Assembly (NCBI GenBank): GCA_015663245.1
Contig: DQSN01000097.1
Location: 1-39,870, forward strand
Reading direction: 5' to 3'
DNA length: 39,870 nucleotides
Origin: Leucothrix mucor
GTDB lineage: Bacteria > Pseudomonadota > Gammaproteobacteria > Thiotrichales > Thiotrichaceae
Translations under genes and position numbers: made by a program
Part shown: positions 17,531 through 26,408 of the stretch, one piece after another
How positions within the stretch are numbered: the first letter of the stretch is position 1
Layout of the letters: each line of letters starts with the position of its first letter
Notes under the pieces: generated by a model
The model's database searches: none
The model's input: the letters and a program-made list of their open reading frames with translations, nothing else
Told to the model about the DNA's origin: nothing

Positions 17531-18499
17531 ATGTCACATGGAGTAACTAATAACAGTACAACAGTAGTTCAGCCGCCGAGTCCTTCTACAAATAATTCTA
17601 GCCAGCTACTCTCTAACAGTACCTCCCCACGTAGTGTATTTTCTAATGCATCAAAAAACATGGGTATTCTTAATTCTGGAGGGGGAAGTGAGGCACGAGA
17701 TGATGCAACGTTGAGTATAGGTCTGCTGCTTAATAAAGTTTCTGATGATTTATCATCTGAGGCTAAACATCAAAAGCCTGATGTTGCGTCTACCGCTATT
17801 CAAATAGAGCAGGATATACAAAAAATAAGTGATGATATAGAAGAGCGTTCGGATGGGAGTAATCAGCCTGATGTTTCATTAGTTGCTGCCAAGGTAGAAG
17901 AGGGTATACAAGAAATAGCTAATAACTTAAGTGCAGGTGGTCAAGATATAAAGCAGCTCTCTAAAGAGAGTCGGCTGGTCGAAGTTTCGTCTGTTGTTAC
18001 TAAAATAGAGCAGGATATACAAAAAATAAATGCTAACTTAGAGACTGACTCAGCAGGAGGCTTGGGTGAGTCTAAGAATGCAGAGATAGCTTCAATTATT
18101 TCTAAAATAGAGCAAGATATACAAGAAATAAGCGGTAATTTAGATATGAATAGTGATGGTCAATCAGGAGATACGTTAGCTGATGATTACTTTATTCTTT
18201 CCTTAATATCGAGCTTGCTAGGTGTACTTGAGGAGTTAACAAGTAATAGTAGTGGCGTGTCAAATCCTAGTTCGTACTATACTGTTGGTAGCCCAGTATA
18301 TAGTCAAGAGCTTGTGGATCAGTTTAATTTATTGCTTGAATTTTTAGGTTTATTTGGCGAGGCGTTGCAAGATAAAGGGGATACTAGGGTTGAGGATATT
18401 ATCAGTTTATTTGACCAGCAACTTGAAGAGCAGAGATATAGAGCGAGACAATCTCGCAGTATGATTACTCAAACAGAATATCTGAATCGGAAGAGATGA
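17531..18499 (+). CDS. Protein of unknown function with four 21-residue amphipathic repeats
   Basis: 322 residues, not recognised. No signal peptide. The first 55 residues are Ser/Thr/Asn/Pro-rich and likely disordered. A 21-residue unit of the type EVSSVVTKIEQDIQKINANL recurs at about 84-104, 114-134, 151-171 and 185-205, separated by acidic Ser/Gly-rich spacers of 9-17 residues; a weaker relative may sit at 58-75. Each unit reads as an amphipathic helix. A further hydrophobic helix (FILSLISSLLGVLEELTSN, about 221-239) and another (LVDQFNLLLEFLGLFGEAL) follow, and the end is Arg/Gln-rich. It is very acidic overall before the tail. GGAG lies eight bases before the ATG. The shape suggests a structural or adaptor protein; a substrate of a secretion system is possible but there is no direct evidence. 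Confidence 0.75.
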   Translation: MSHGVTNNSTTVVQPPSPSTNNSSQLLSNSTSPRSVFSNASKNMGILNSGGGSEARDDATLSIGLLLNKVSDDLSSEAKHQKPDVASTAIQIEQDIQKISDDIEERSDGSNQPDVSLVAAKVEEGIQEIANNLSAGGQDIKQLSKESRLVEVSSVVTKIEQDIQKINANLETDSAGGLGESKNAEIASIISKIEQDIQEISGNLDMNSDGQSGDTLADDYFILSLISSLLGVLEELTSNSSGVSNPSSYYTVGSPVYSQELVDQFNLLLEFLGLFGEALQDKGDTRVEDIISLFDQQLEEQRYRARQSRSMITQTEYLNRKR

Positions 18500-18652
18500 T
18501 CATTATTTGAAATACACTATTATCTTTTTGTAAAGACATAAGGTGTTGAATTTAATATAAAAATAATTTTTCAATATCAAAATTTATCAATAAGGAAGTT
18601 TTAAAAAATTGTTTGCTTATACTGAGGTTCTACTTCGAGGATTCTCAGAAAA

Positions 18653-18687
18653 TGTCTCCTTGAAATCACTCTCAAACTAAGGAGATT
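18653..18687 (+). promoter_or_regulatory. Hairpin that would sequester the ribosome binding site of the small membrane protein gene
   Basis: TCTCCTT (18655-18661) is exactly complementary to AAGGAGA (18679-18685), which contains the Shine-Dalgarno sequence of the gene starting at 18691. G-U pairs extend it to nine pairs with a 15-base loop. An upstream CTGAG/CTCAG hairpin (about 18623-18647) lies next to it. Such an arrangement could act as an RNA thermometer or be opened by a factor; that is inference. Confidence 0.5.
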
Positions 18688-18690
18688 ATT

Positions 18691-19020
18691 ATGAGTCATA
18701 TTACTTTGTTCTTTACAGAAATTATCTTGAGTGTTGTTTTAAGCCTATTGATTTCCGCACTTATTTCCCGCCCTTTAGCCAATAATCTAAAAAAATCCTG
18801 TGAAGCAGAGCAGCAAGCTTCTTTCTGGGTGGCTTATACTAAAATGATGTTATTTATATTCCCAATATTGATTGTCTTATTAATAAGTGTCTTTAATCAC
18901 TCCGTAGGCTTGGAGCATATTAAAATATCTTTGATAGGGTCGTTAGGAGGATTATTGCTTGCTTTGCTATTTATTGGTAGAAAGTTGTACTTTAAATCTA
19001 CTAATGCAGTAGTGTCATAA
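18691..19020 (+). CDS. Small three-helix membrane protein of unknown function
   Basis: 109 residues with three predicted membrane segments: about 4-26 (LFFTEIILSVVLSLLISAL), about 50-69 (MMLFIFPILIVLLISVF) and about 78-101 (ISLIGSLGGLLLALLFIG), joined by short loops with a Lys/Glu-rich segment between the first two. A perfect AAGGAG precedes the ATG, but can be base-paired (see 18653-18687). Family not recognised. It follows the repeat protein gene on the same strand with a 191-base gap, so a shared role is possible but unproven. Confidence 0.7.
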   Translation: MSHITLFFTEIILSVVLSLLISALISRPLANNLKKSCEAEQQASFWVAYTKMMLFIFPILIVLLISVFNHSVGLEHIKISLIGSLGGLLLALLFIGRKLYFKSTNAVVS

Positions 19021-19279
19021 CATCAAGCTATTGAAAGATATATGTAAAATTTGTGGGTAAACCTATTGGCTCAATAATAATAGGATTAAGACATATTTTA
19101 CTGCGTTTTATGGGTGAACTTCCTTTTTGTTTCGATTAGAATAGCGAGCAGTTTTAAGATGTCATTAAGGTGAATTTTGGTACGGCTAGCTCATCAGCTT
19201 TTATCTGCTTTACAGCAAGAAAGATGTTTTTGCTTTTTACTAACCTTGTCTATGTATGTTGGCGAGGGAAGAATTTGCT
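19021..19279. other. Non-coding stretch ahead of the carAB leader
   Basis: No credible gene. It should hold the promoter of the carAB leader transcript. TATGTA at 19251-19256 is a possible -10 but no good -35 accompanies it. Confidence 0.5.
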
Positions 19280-19336
19280 ATGAGTGCGCGCCTAAAATAT
19301 CGCCTGATACTCTTAAATTACAAACAAATTATTTAA
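19280..19336 (+). CDS. Putative carAB leader peptide (18 residues)
   Basis: A short frame encodes MSARLKYRLILLNYKQII and has a plausible Shine-Dalgarno sequence (GAGGGAAG, 8-10 bases before the ATG). Its stop codon (19334-19336) overlaps the first bases of the terminator stem at 19335. A translating ribosome closely following RNA polymerase would therefore block the terminator, as in the pyrBI leader of enterics. The peptide has two Arg and several Leu/Ile codons but no long run of one residue. No homologue is known to me; the call rests on position. Confidence 0.45.
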   Translation: MSARLKYRLILLNYKQII

Positions 19337-19365
19337 ACGGGATTTCTTTTTGAATCCCGTTTTTT
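19335..19365 (+). terminator. Intrinsic terminator / putative attenuator upstream of carA
   Basis: AAACGGGATT (19335-19344) and AATCCCGTTT (19353-19362) form a perfect ten-pair stem with an eight-base loop, ending in a run of T to 19365. There is no full-size gene for over 300 bases upstream on this strand, and carA begins 120 bases downstream. It therefore most likely controls carAB readthrough or ends a short transcript. Confidence 0.8.
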
Positions 19366-19378
19366 GTGTCAATAATTT

Positions 19379-19416
19379 TTTGAATATCAACTGGATACTC
19401 TAGTAGGGTATTCATA
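19379..19416. promoter_or_regulatory. Possible degenerate pair of ARG boxes ahead of carA
   Basis: TGAATA (19381-19386) and TATTCA (19409-19414) are an inverted pair spanning 34 bases. Two 18-bp ARG boxes with a 3-bp spacer would place the outer half-sites 35 bases apart, so the outer halves fit while the inner halves are poorly conserved. ArgR control of carAB is well known in enterics; here it is a tentative call. TTGAAT at 19380-19385 could double as a -35 element. Confidence 0.3.
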
Positions 19417-19485
19417 TTTGTTTATCTAAAAGGAGCAGAGTCTCTTAGGTAAATAGTTGTAATAACAACCTTAGTGGAGGTTCGA

Positions 19486-20634
19486 TTGAGAAAGCGCGCA
19501 CTTTTAGTCCTGGAAGATGGCAGTGTTTTTAAGGGTGAATCGATTGGCTGTGAAGGTCAGACGGTTGGCGAGGTTGTCTTTAATACGGCAATGACGGGTT
19601 ATCAAGAGATTTTGACAGATCCTTCTTATGCACAACAAATGGTAACACTTACCTACCCTCATATTGGTAATGTGGGTACTAACCCCGAAGATGAAGAGTC
19701 CTCAGATGTTCATGCAGCGGGGCTAATCGTTAAAGATGTTCCCCGCCTTTACAGTAACTTTCGTGCCACCGAATCATTGCCTGAGTATTTGCAACGTCAT
19801 AATGTTGTTGCCATTTCTGATATTGATACGCGACGTTTAACTCGCATTTTGCGTGTAAAAGGCGCGCAACGTGGTTGCATTATTGCCAATGATGATTTGT
19901 CAGAAGATGAAGTTATCATGCAAGCATCAACAGCGATAGAAGGTTTCGCAGGTCTTAAAGGTACGGACTTAGCGCAGGTAGTAACAACTGCTGAAACTTA
20001 TGCTTGGACAGAAGGTAGCTGGGATATAGACCCTACTGCAATAAAGTCAATTGATGAAGCTTCCGCCAAATTTAAAGTAGTTGCCTATGATTATGGTGTA
20101 AAAAAGAATATTTTACGCATGTTGGTTGATCGTGGTTGTCATGTCACCGTCGTTCCTGCAAAGACTTCTGCTGCGGATGTGTTAGCAATGAAACCTGATG
20201 GGGTTTTCTTATCAAATGGCCCTGGTGACCCTGAGCCATGTGACTATGCAATCGAAGCAATTCAACAGGTATTAGAAACTCAATTACCTACCTTTGGTAT
20301 TTGTTTAGGACATCAATTACTAAGTCTTGCTAGTGGCGCAAAAACAGCCAAAATGAAATTTGGTCATCATGGAGCAAACCATCCCGTGCAAGATTTAGAG
20401 AGCATGCAAGTGATGATTACCAGTCAGAATCATGGCTTTGCCGTTGATGAAGATACCTTGCCTGATAATTTACAAGCAACCTATCGTTCTCTCTTTGATG
20501 CTAGTTTACAAGGCGTAGAACGCACTGACTGTCCTGCTTTTAGTTTCCAAGGTCATCCCGAAGCAAGTCCTGGGCCGCATGATATAGCCCCAATTTTTGA
20601 TAAATTCATTAGCATGATGGAGGCGAATAGTTAA
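19486..20634 (+). CDS. carA: Carbamoyl-phosphate synthase small (glutaminase) subunit
   Basis: 382 residues, the same length as the E. coli enzyme. CarA releases ammonia from glutamine and channels it to CarB for carbamoyl phosphate, which feeds arginine and pyrimidine synthesis. The C-terminal class I glutamine amidotransferase domain shows [25 protein letters not shown] with the catalytic Cys at 273, and the His-Glu pair in [12 protein letters not shown] choose the TTG at 19486: GGAGG lies five bases upstream and the protein then begins [12 protein letters not shown] as in the family. A GTG four codons earlier overlaps that site. Confidence 0.97.
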   Translation: MRKRALLVLEDGSVFKGESIGCEGQTVGEVVFNTAMTGYQEILTDPSYAQQMVTLTYPHIGNVGTNPEDEESSDVHAAGLIVKDVPRLYSNFRATESLPEYLQRHNVVAISDIDTRRLTRILRVKGAQRGCIIANDDLSEDEVIMQASTAIEGFAGLKGTDLAQVVTTAETYAWTEGSWDIDPTAIKSIDEASAKFKVVAYDYGVKKNILRMLVDRGCHVTVVPAKTSAADVLAMKPDGVFLSNGPGDPEPCDYAIEAIQQVLETQLPTFGICLGHQLLSLASGAKTAKMKFGHHGANHPVQDLESMQVMITSQNHGFAVDEDTLPDNLQATYRSLFDASLQGVERTDCPAFSFQGHPEASPGPHDIAPIFDKFISMMEANS

Positions 20635-20637
20635 GCC

Positions 20638-23600
20638 ATGCCAAAGCGTACAGATATAGAAAGTGTCTTAATTATTGGTGCTGGTCCAATTGTCATTGGT
20701 CAAGCTTGTGAATTCGATTATTCAGGAGCGCAGGCGTGTAAAGCGTTGCGTGAAGAGGGTTACCGCGTCATTTTAGTCAACTCAAATCCCGCAACGATTA
20801 TGACTGATTCTAAAATGGCAGATGCAACTTACATCGAGCCTATACAATGGCAAACCGTTGCAGAAATAATCAGAAAAGAACGTCCAGATGTTTTGTTACC
20901 TACAATGGGTGGGCAGACAGCATTGAACTGTGCTTTGGATCTTGGTCGTGAAGGTATACTAGAAAAGTATGGCGTTGAGATGATCGGGGCAAAGAAAGAA
21001 GCCATTGATATGGCAGAGGACCGTGAGAAATTCCGTGTGGCAATGGAAGAAATTGGCTTGCCTTCAGCACGTTCTGGTGTTGCTCATAGTTTAGAAGAAG
21101 CTCGTCAAATTCAAGGTGGTTTAGGCTTTCCTACCATTATACGTCCTTCATTTACCATGGGTGGATCAGGTGGCGGCATAGCGTATAACAAAGATGAATT
21201 TGAAGAGATTGTTGCGCGCGGTTTAGATTTTTCTCCTACAACAGAAGTATTGTTAGAAGAATCCCTACTGGGTTGGAAAGAGTATGAAATGGAGGTTGTT
21301 CGAGATACAAAAGACAACTGCATTATCATCTGTGCGATTGAGAACCTTGATCCAATGGGTATACATACGGGTGACTCAATAACCGTTGCGCCAGCACAAA
21401 CTTTGACTGATAAAGAGTATCAAATATTACGTGATGCATCGCTTGCGGTATTACGCAAAATTGGTGTTGATACAGGTGGTTCAAACGTACAGTTCTCGGT
21501 GAATCCAGAAGATGGTCGCTTGATTATTATTGAGATGAATCCGCGTGTTTCTCGCTCATCTGCTCTGGCATCAAAGGCAACGGGTTTCCCCATTGCAAGA
21601 GTTGCAGCAAAACTAGCGATTGGTTATACCTTAGATGAGCTAAGTAACGAAATTACAGGTGGAGCAACTCCTGCATCATTCGAGCCATCTATTGACTATG
21701 TGGTTACAAAAATCCCACGTTTCACTTTTGAAAAATTTCCTAAAGCAGATGCTCGACTAACAACACAGATGAAGTCTGTTGGTGAAATAATGGCGATGGG
21801 GCGTACTTTCCAAGAGTCATTTCAAAAGGCACTGCGTGGTTTGGAAATTGATATTGATGGGATGGATGAGCGTGTTGATCTGAAAGCAGATGACGCTAAA
21901 GACATTATTCGTCGTGAATTAACAGAAGCCTCGGCTGAGCGTATTTTATATGTGGGTGATGCTTTCCGCTTTGGTATGAGTTTAGAAGAAGTATTTGAAT
22001 ACACTGCGATTGATCCTTGGTTCTTGACGCAAATAGAAGAGATCATCGAAATAGAAAAGGATTTATCAGAGCGGTTGATCAGCAATATTAGTGCAGATGA
22101 AATGTATCGCTTAAAGCAAAAAGGTTTCTCCGATAGACGTTTGGCAAAATTATTACATGTCAAAGAAAAGGCATTGCGTAAAGTGCGCCATAATTTAGGT
22201 GTTAAACCTGTTTATAAGCGTGTTGATACCTGTGCGGCAGAGTTCTCTACTGATACCGCTTATATGTATTCTACTTATGAGGAAGAGTGCGAGTCAGATC
22301 CTACCGATAAAGAAAAAATAATGATTCTTGGTGGTGGTCCAAACAGAGTTGGTCAGGGTATTGAGTTTGACTATTGCTGTGTACATGCGGCACTAGCCAT
22401 GCATGAAGATGGTTATGAGACCATTATGGTTAATTGTAATCCTGAAACAGTATCAACTGATTATGACATATCAGATCGTTTGTATTTTGATCCCGTGACC
22501 TTAGAAGATGTATTAGAAATTGTTGCTCTCGAAAAGCCAAAGGGCGTTATTGTTCAGTATGGTGGGCAAACTCCTTTGAAGTTAGCCGAAGGTTTAGAGC
22601 TAGCAGGTGTTCCTATTATTGGTACATCGCCTGATGCAATTGATTTATCGGAAGATCGCGAACGCTTTCAGCAGATGATTATGAAATTAGGCTTAAAGCA
22701 ACCGCCTAACCGCACGACAACGAATGTTGAAGATAGCGCAGGCTTGGCTAAAGAAATTGGTTATCCATTAGTAGTAAGACCATCGTTTGTTTTAGGTGGG
22801 CGTGGTATGGAAATTGTACATACCGAAGAAGATTTGCTCTACTATATGCAAACGGCTGTAAAAGTTTCTAATGATTCTCCCGTACTATTAGATCGCTTCT
22901 TAGATGACGCGATAGAAGTCGATGTAGATGCTATTTGTGATGGCAAAGATGTTTTAATCGGCGGCATTATGCAACATATCGAGCAAGCTGGAGTTCACTC
23001 TGGTGATTCTGCTTGTTCTTTACCGCCTTACTCTTTGAGTAAAGAGCTTCAAGACGAGATGCGTGAGCAAACTGCAAGAATGGCGATTGCATTAAATGTT
23101 ATCGGTTTAATGAATGTACAGTTTGCGATCCAAGGGGACACTATCTATGTATTAGAAGTTAACCCTCGTGCTTCTCGTACTGTTCCGTTTGTTTCTAAAG
23201 CAACAGGAAGACCGTTGGCAAAAATTGCCGCACGCGTGATGGCTGGAAAATCCTTAGCAGAGCAGGGTACACTGGATGAAATTATTCCTGATAAATTTTA
23301 TGTGAAAGAAGCCGTCTTTCCTTTCATAAAATTCCAAGGTGTTGATCCTATTCTAGGGCCTGAAATGAAGTCTACAGGTGAAGTCATGGGTATTGGCAGA
23401 ACCTTTGCTGAGGCTTATAAAAAGTCACAACATGGTGCTAGCGTTGATTTTCCAACTGAAGGAACAGCCTTTATTAGTGTACGTGAAGCAGATAAAAAGG
23501 CAGTGGCTGATGTGGCGAAAATGTTGATCACTCAAGGCTTTAAGCTATGCTCTACACGAGGGACTGCCAGAGTGTTAGAAGCAGCAGGAATTACTTGCGA

Positions 23601-23844
23601 AGTTGTTAAAAAGGTACATGAAGGTCGCCCTCATATTGTTGATTTGATCAAAAATAATCAAGTTGATTTGATTGTTAATACAACCGAAGGCAAAAAAGCA
23701 ATTGAAGACTCTTTCGAGATTCGTCGTGAAGCTTTGCAAGGTAAAGTAACTTATACAACAACTATAACGGGGGCTTGGGCTTTGTGTCAGGCAATGATGC
23801 ATACTGAAAAAGAAGAAGTTTACCGTTTGCAAGATTTGCATTAG
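20638..23844 (+). CDS. carB: Carbamoyl-phosphate synthase large subunit
   Basis: 1068 residues. It has the duplicated ATP-grasp architecture: the first half (phosphorylation of bicarbonate) includes [32 protein letters not shown] and [20 protein letters not shown]; the second half (phosphorylation of carbamate) includes [30 protein letters not shown] and [18 protein letters not shown]. The C-terminal 130 residues are the MGS-like allosteric domain. It begins three bases after the carA stop, so both subunits come from one message. A complete, ordinary enzyme. Confidence 0.98.
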   Translation: MPKRTDIESVLIIGAGPIVIGQACEFDYSGAQACKALREEGYRVILVNSNPATIMTDSKMADATYIEPIQWQTVAEIIRKERPDVLLPTMGGQTALNCALDLGREGILEKYGVEMIGAKKEAIDMAEDREKFRVAMEEIGLPSARSGVAHSLEEARQIQGGLGFPTIIRPSFTMGGSGGGIAYNKDEFEEIVARGLDFSPTTEVLLEESLLGWKEYEMEVVRDTKDNCIIICAIENLDPMGIHTGDSITVAPAQTLTDKEYQILRDASLAVLRKIGVDTGGSNVQFSVNPEDGRLIIIEMNPRVSRSSALASKATGFPIARVAAKLAIGYTLDELSNEITGGATPASFEPSIDYVVTKIPRFTFEKFPKADARLTTQMKSVGEIMAMGRTFQESFQKALRGLEIDIDGMDERVDLKADDAKDIIRRELTEASAERILYVGDAFRFGMSLEEVFEYTAIDPWFLTQIEEIIEIEKDLSERLISNISADEMYRLKQKGFSDRRLAKLLHVKEKALRKVRHNLGVKPVYKRVDTCAAEFSTDTAYMYSTYEEECESDPTDKEKIMILGGGPNRVGQGIEFDYCCVHAALAMHEDGYETIMVNCNPETVSTDYDISDRLYFDPVTLEDVLEIVALEKPKGVIVQYGGQTPLKLAEGLELAGVPIIGTSPDAIDLSEDRERFQQMIMKLGLKQPPNRTTTNVEDSAGLAKEIGYPLVVRPSFVLGGRGMEIVHTEEDLLYYMQTAVKVSNDSPVLLDRFLDDAIEVDVDAICDGKDVLIGGIMQHIEQAGVHSGDSACSLPPYSLSKELQDEMREQTARMAIALNVIGLMNVQFAIQGDTIYVLEVNPRASRTVPFVSKATGRPLAKIAARVMAGKSLAEQGTLDEIIPDKFYVKEAVFPFIKFQGVDPILGPEMKSTGEVMGIGRTFAEAYKKSQHGASVDFPTEGTAFISVREADKKAVADVAKMLITQGFKLCSTRGTARVLEAAGITCEVVKKVHEGRPHIVDLIKNNQVDLIVNTTEGKKAIEDSFEIRREALQGKVTYTTTITGAWALCQAMMHTEKEEVYRLQDLH

Positions 23845-23896
23845 ACATTATTATAGTTGGTGATTAGCAGAGTAAGGATTTGGATTTAAATTTGTT

Positions 23897-23931
23897 ACCA
23901 CTCCTTTCGTGGAAAGGTTCTATTGTGGTGG
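23897..23931. other. Hairpin in the carB-greA gap
   Basis: CCTTTC (23903-23908), loop GTG and GAAAGG (23912-23917) form a six-pair stem, with ACCAC and GTGGT outside it in an uneven outer pairing. There is no T-run, so it is not an intrinsic terminator. It could be a processing or regulatory structure between carB and greA. Confidence 0.3.
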
Positions 23932-23999
23932 CTGATTTAATCTCTAAGCCTTGCTTAATTATTACTTAATGTAAAAAATACTAAAAATAGGAAAGAAAA

Positions 24000-24476
24000 A
24001 TGAGTAGAGCACCCATAACAGCAAAGGGAGCTGAAAGATTAAAGGCTGAGCTGGTAAAGCTGAAAACAGTTGATAGACCTAGGATTATTCAAGACATCGC
24101 AACTGCGCGTGAGCATGGCGATTTAAAAGAAAATGCTGAATATCATGCGGCACGTGAGCAACAAAGCTTTGCTGAAGGACGTATCCAAGAGGTAGAAAAT
24201 GCTTTGGCGTTAGCCCAAATTATCGATGTGACAACTTTAGGTATAGAGGGTCGAGTCGTTTTTGGTGCAACCGTGACGCTAGAAGACCTTGAAACTGAAG
24301 AAGAAGTTGTTTACCAGATAGTTGGCGATATAGAAGCGGATATTAAAAAGAACCGTATTGCAGTGTCATCACCTATAGCGCGTGCTTTAATTGGTCAAGA
24401 AGACGGAGATGTAGCCGTTGTGAAAGCACCAAATGGTATACGTGAGTATGAGATTGTTGAGATAGAGTATAAATAG
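24000..24476 (+). CDS. greA: Transcription elongation factor GreA
   Basis: 158 residues, the usual GreA length. The N-terminal coiled coil carries the family's acidic tip region ([20 protein letters not shown]), which reaches into the RNA polymerase secondary channel to stimulate cleavage of backtracked RNA. The C-terminal FKBP-like domain ends in [15 protein letters not shown] and [18 protein letters not shown] lies just before the ATG. The location after carB is common in gammaproteobacteria. Confidence 0.97.
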   Translation: MSRAPITAKGAERLKAELVKLKTVDRPRIIQDIATAREHGDLKENAEYHAAREQQSFAEGRIQEVENALALAQIIDVTTLGIEGRVVFGATVTLEDLETEEEVVYQIVGDIEADIKKNRIAVSSPIARALIGQEDGDVAVVKAPNGIREYEIVEIEYK

Positions 24477-24501
24477 AGCTTTTTGATAAACTTATTTCCA
24501 T

Positions 24502-24532
24502 GAAAAGAGGGCGCAATTAGCGCCCTCTTTTC
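24502..24532 (+). terminator. Intrinsic terminator after greA
   Basis: GAAAAGAGGGCGC and GCGCCCTCTTTTC form a perfect 13-pair stem around the loop AATTA (24515-24519), 25 bases after the greA stop. The T-rich end of the stem supplies the short U-tract. Confidence 0.9.
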
Positions 24533-24558
24533 TGCTGTAGTAATGACTTTGGCTTAAC

Positions 24559-24723
24559 TAGGAGGCTGTCCGAGAACTAGAACCGTAGCGAAAATCACAG
24601 AAAACTTATAAGGTGAGTTTATTGAGTGAGGCGAATAGCAGGGCTATTTAACGATTTCAATAAACTCAGATTATGAGGTTTATGGGATTTGCAGTAGCTT
24701 CTTAGTTCTCGGACAGGCTCCTA
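24559..24723. repeat. Palindromic MITE-like element between greA and cobU, 165 bp
   Basis: The ends TAGGAGGCTGTCCGAGAACTA and TAGTTCTCGGACAGGCTCCTA are near-perfect inverted repeats, and the arms continue to align inward to TGAGTTTATTGA / TCAATAAACTCA. The middle is a short unpaired core. The outermost TA on each side may be a target duplication, as for Tc1/mariner-like and some IS elements. There is no reading frame, so mobilisation would need a transposase supplied from elsewhere. It separates the greA terminator from the cobalamin genes. Confidence 0.8.
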
Positions 24724-24806
24724 GGAGGATGACCGAGAATGGTGAGCCTCGCGAAATACGGGAAATCGAAGCGACACTCTCCCCGTATTATGTAAGGGCT
24801 CTTTAT
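24724..24806. repeat. Diverged single arm of a related element, abutting the first
   Basis: From 24721 the sequence CTAGGAGGATGACCGAGAAT, followed by GCGAAATACGGGAAA, lines up with the left arm of the 24559-24723 element (CTAGGAGGCTGTCCGAGAAC, then GCGAAAATCACAGAAA). The two ends meet at the palindrome TCCTAGGA. It also contains its own hairpin, AATACGGG (24758-24765) with CCCCGTATT (24781-24789). It leads directly into cobU and must carry or transmit the promoter of the cob genes. No cobalamin riboswitch motif was seen. Confidence 0.45.
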
Positions 24807-25334
24807 ATGAATACACTCATTTTAGGTGGTGCCAAGTCAGGCAAGAGTTTATTTGCAGAAACACTAGCGATACAGTCGGGCAAAAAATTAGTCTATATTG
24901 CCACTGCTCAAGCAGGTGATAATGAAATGAAGCAGCGTATTTTATTACATCAACAGCGCCGTGCTGAACAGAATGTGGTGTGGCTGAATATTGAGGAGCC
25001 GACGGCTTTATCCAAGGTTATCAAGCAATACTCTACAAATAATCGTCTGATTTTAATAGATTGTTTGACTTTGTGGCTGAGTAATCTATTGTTCAGCCTC
25101 AATGAAAAGCAGCGACAAATGGAAATTGATGCTTTGCTTGAGTGTTTGCCCAGTTGTCAGGCTGATATGTTTTTTGTAAGTAATGAAACAGGCTTAGGTA
25201 TTGTTCCAATGAACCAATTAAGTCGCCAGTTTATTGATCTGTCGGGTAGTTTACATCAACAGATAGCGCAAGTTTCAGACCGAGTTATTATGACCATTGC
25301 GGGATTGCCGCTAGTATTGAAAGGAAGTCTTTAA
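24807..25334 (+). CDS. cobU: Adenosylcobinamide kinase / adenosylcobinamide-phosphate guanylyltransferase
   Basis: 175 residues. CobU phosphorylates adenosylcobinamide and transfers GMP to give adenosylcobinamide-GDP, the substrate of CobS. It has the P-loop GGAKSGKS near the N-terminus, the R-R-x-E region (HQQRRAEQNVVW), LILIDCLTLWLSNLL and SNETGLGIVPMNQLSRQFID. I start at 24807 because MNTLILGGAKSGKS is the family N-terminus; an upstream ATG at 24729 would add 26 residues translated from the repeat arm. The stop overlaps the cobT start (TAATG). Confidence 0.95.
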   Translation: MNTLILGGAKSGKSLFAETLAIQSGKKLVYIATAQAGDNEMKQRILLHQQRRAEQNVVWLNIEEPTALSKVIKQYSTNNRLILIDCLTLWLSNLLFSLNEKQRQMEIDALLECLPSCQADMFFVSNETGLGIVPMNQLSRQFIDLSGSLHQQIAQVSDRVIMTIAGLPLVLKGSL

Positions 25335-26389
25335 TGTCGTTAGAGTGGTGTGCAGGCTCGGTTTTTCGTTTGGATGAAAAATCAAAAGATGCTGCGGAAA
25401 AAAGACAAGCAATACTGACTAAACCTGCGGGTTCTCTTGGTGTATTGGAAACATTGGCTATCCAATTTTCAGCATGGCAGGGAGTGATAAAGCCTGAGCT
25501 TGAGAATGTATATATTAGTATTTTTGCTGCGGATCATGGTGTAGCCGATGAGGGTGTTTCTGCTTTCCCACAAGTGGTAACTGGTGAAATGGTTAAAAAC
25601 TTTGTTCGTGGTGGTGCAGCAATTAGTGTGCTGGCAAAAGCGAATGGAGCAGCGTTAGAAATTATAGATGTTGGTGTGAAAAACTTGCCGAAGTTAGATA
25701 ATGTAATTTCAGCTTGTGTGGCGAATGGAACACAAAATATCGCTCACCACGATGCAATGACTAAAGAGCAATTGCAGCAAGCATTCCAAGTTGGTAAAGA
25801 GGCTGCGGAGCGCGCCAAAGCTAATCATGCTCAGTTATTTATTGGTGGCGAAATGGGTATTGCCAATACCACCAGTGCAACAGCGGTTAGTTGTCAATTA
25901 TTAGGCTTTCTTAATGTTGAGGAAATGACAGGAGCAGGGACTGGCTTGGATAAGGTGGGTATTCGACATAAGTCAAAAGTCATCAGCTCAGTTATTGCTC
26001 GTTATGCGCAAAAATATGAGCAAGACAAAAATCCACTAACCGTTGTGTGTGTCATGGGCGGCTTTGAAATAGCAGCTTTAGCGGCGAGTTATATACGATG
26101 TGCGCAACTAGGTGTACCCGTATTGGTCGATGGTTTTATTACAACGACTGCCGCTTTGTTAGCCATCAAAATTAATAAAGACGTGGGGCAGTGGATGTTA
26201 TTTTCGCATTGCTCTGCTGAAGTTGGGCATACTAAAATATTGGCTGCTATCAAGGTAAAGCCTCTGCTTAATTTAGAAATGCGTCTTGGTGAAGCAAGCG
26301 GTGCAGCAACGGTTCTCCCTATTATAAAAAATGCACTTGCCTTACATAACAATATGGCGACTTTTGCTGAAGCAGAAGTCTCGAATTAA
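25334..26389 (+). CDS. cobT: Nicotinate-nucleotide--dimethylbenzimidazole phosphoribosyltransferase
   Basis: 351 residues. CobT makes alpha-ribazole phosphate from dimethylbenzimidazole and nicotinate mononucleotide for the lower ligand of cobalamin. Family marks: LTKPAGSLGVLE, AADHGVADEGVSAFPQVVT, GGEMGIANTTSATA, GAGTGLD, and LEMRLGEASGAATVLP, which holds the Glu expected to be catalytic. Translation is coupled to cobU by a one-base overlap. Confidence 0.96.
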   Translation: MSLEWCAGSVFRLDEKSKDAAEKRQAILTKPAGSLGVLETLAIQFSAWQGVIKPELENVYISIFAADHGVADEGVSAFPQVVTGEMVKNFVRGGAAISVLAKANGAALEIIDVGVKNLPKLDNVISACVANGTQNIAHHDAMTKEQLQQAFQVGKEAAERAKANHAQLFIGGEMGIANTTSATAVSCQLLGFLNVEEMTGAGTGLDKVGIRHKSKVISSVIARYAQKYEQDKNPLTVVCVMGGFEIAALAASYIRCAQLGVPVLVDGFITTTAALLAIKINKDVGQWMLFSHCSAEVGHTKILAAIKVKPLLNLEMRLGEASGAATVLPIIKNALALHNNMATFAEAEVSN

Positions 26390-26408
26390 TCGATAGATTT
26401 ATAGAGTA

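Noticed and set aside
19474-19485. carA start at GTG 19474
   Set aside because: It overlaps the GGAGG ribosome binding site that is ideally placed for the TTG at 19486.
24729-24806. Longer cobU from the ATG at 24729
   Set aside because: CobU proteins begin just before the P-loop; the extra 26 residues come from the diverged element arm.
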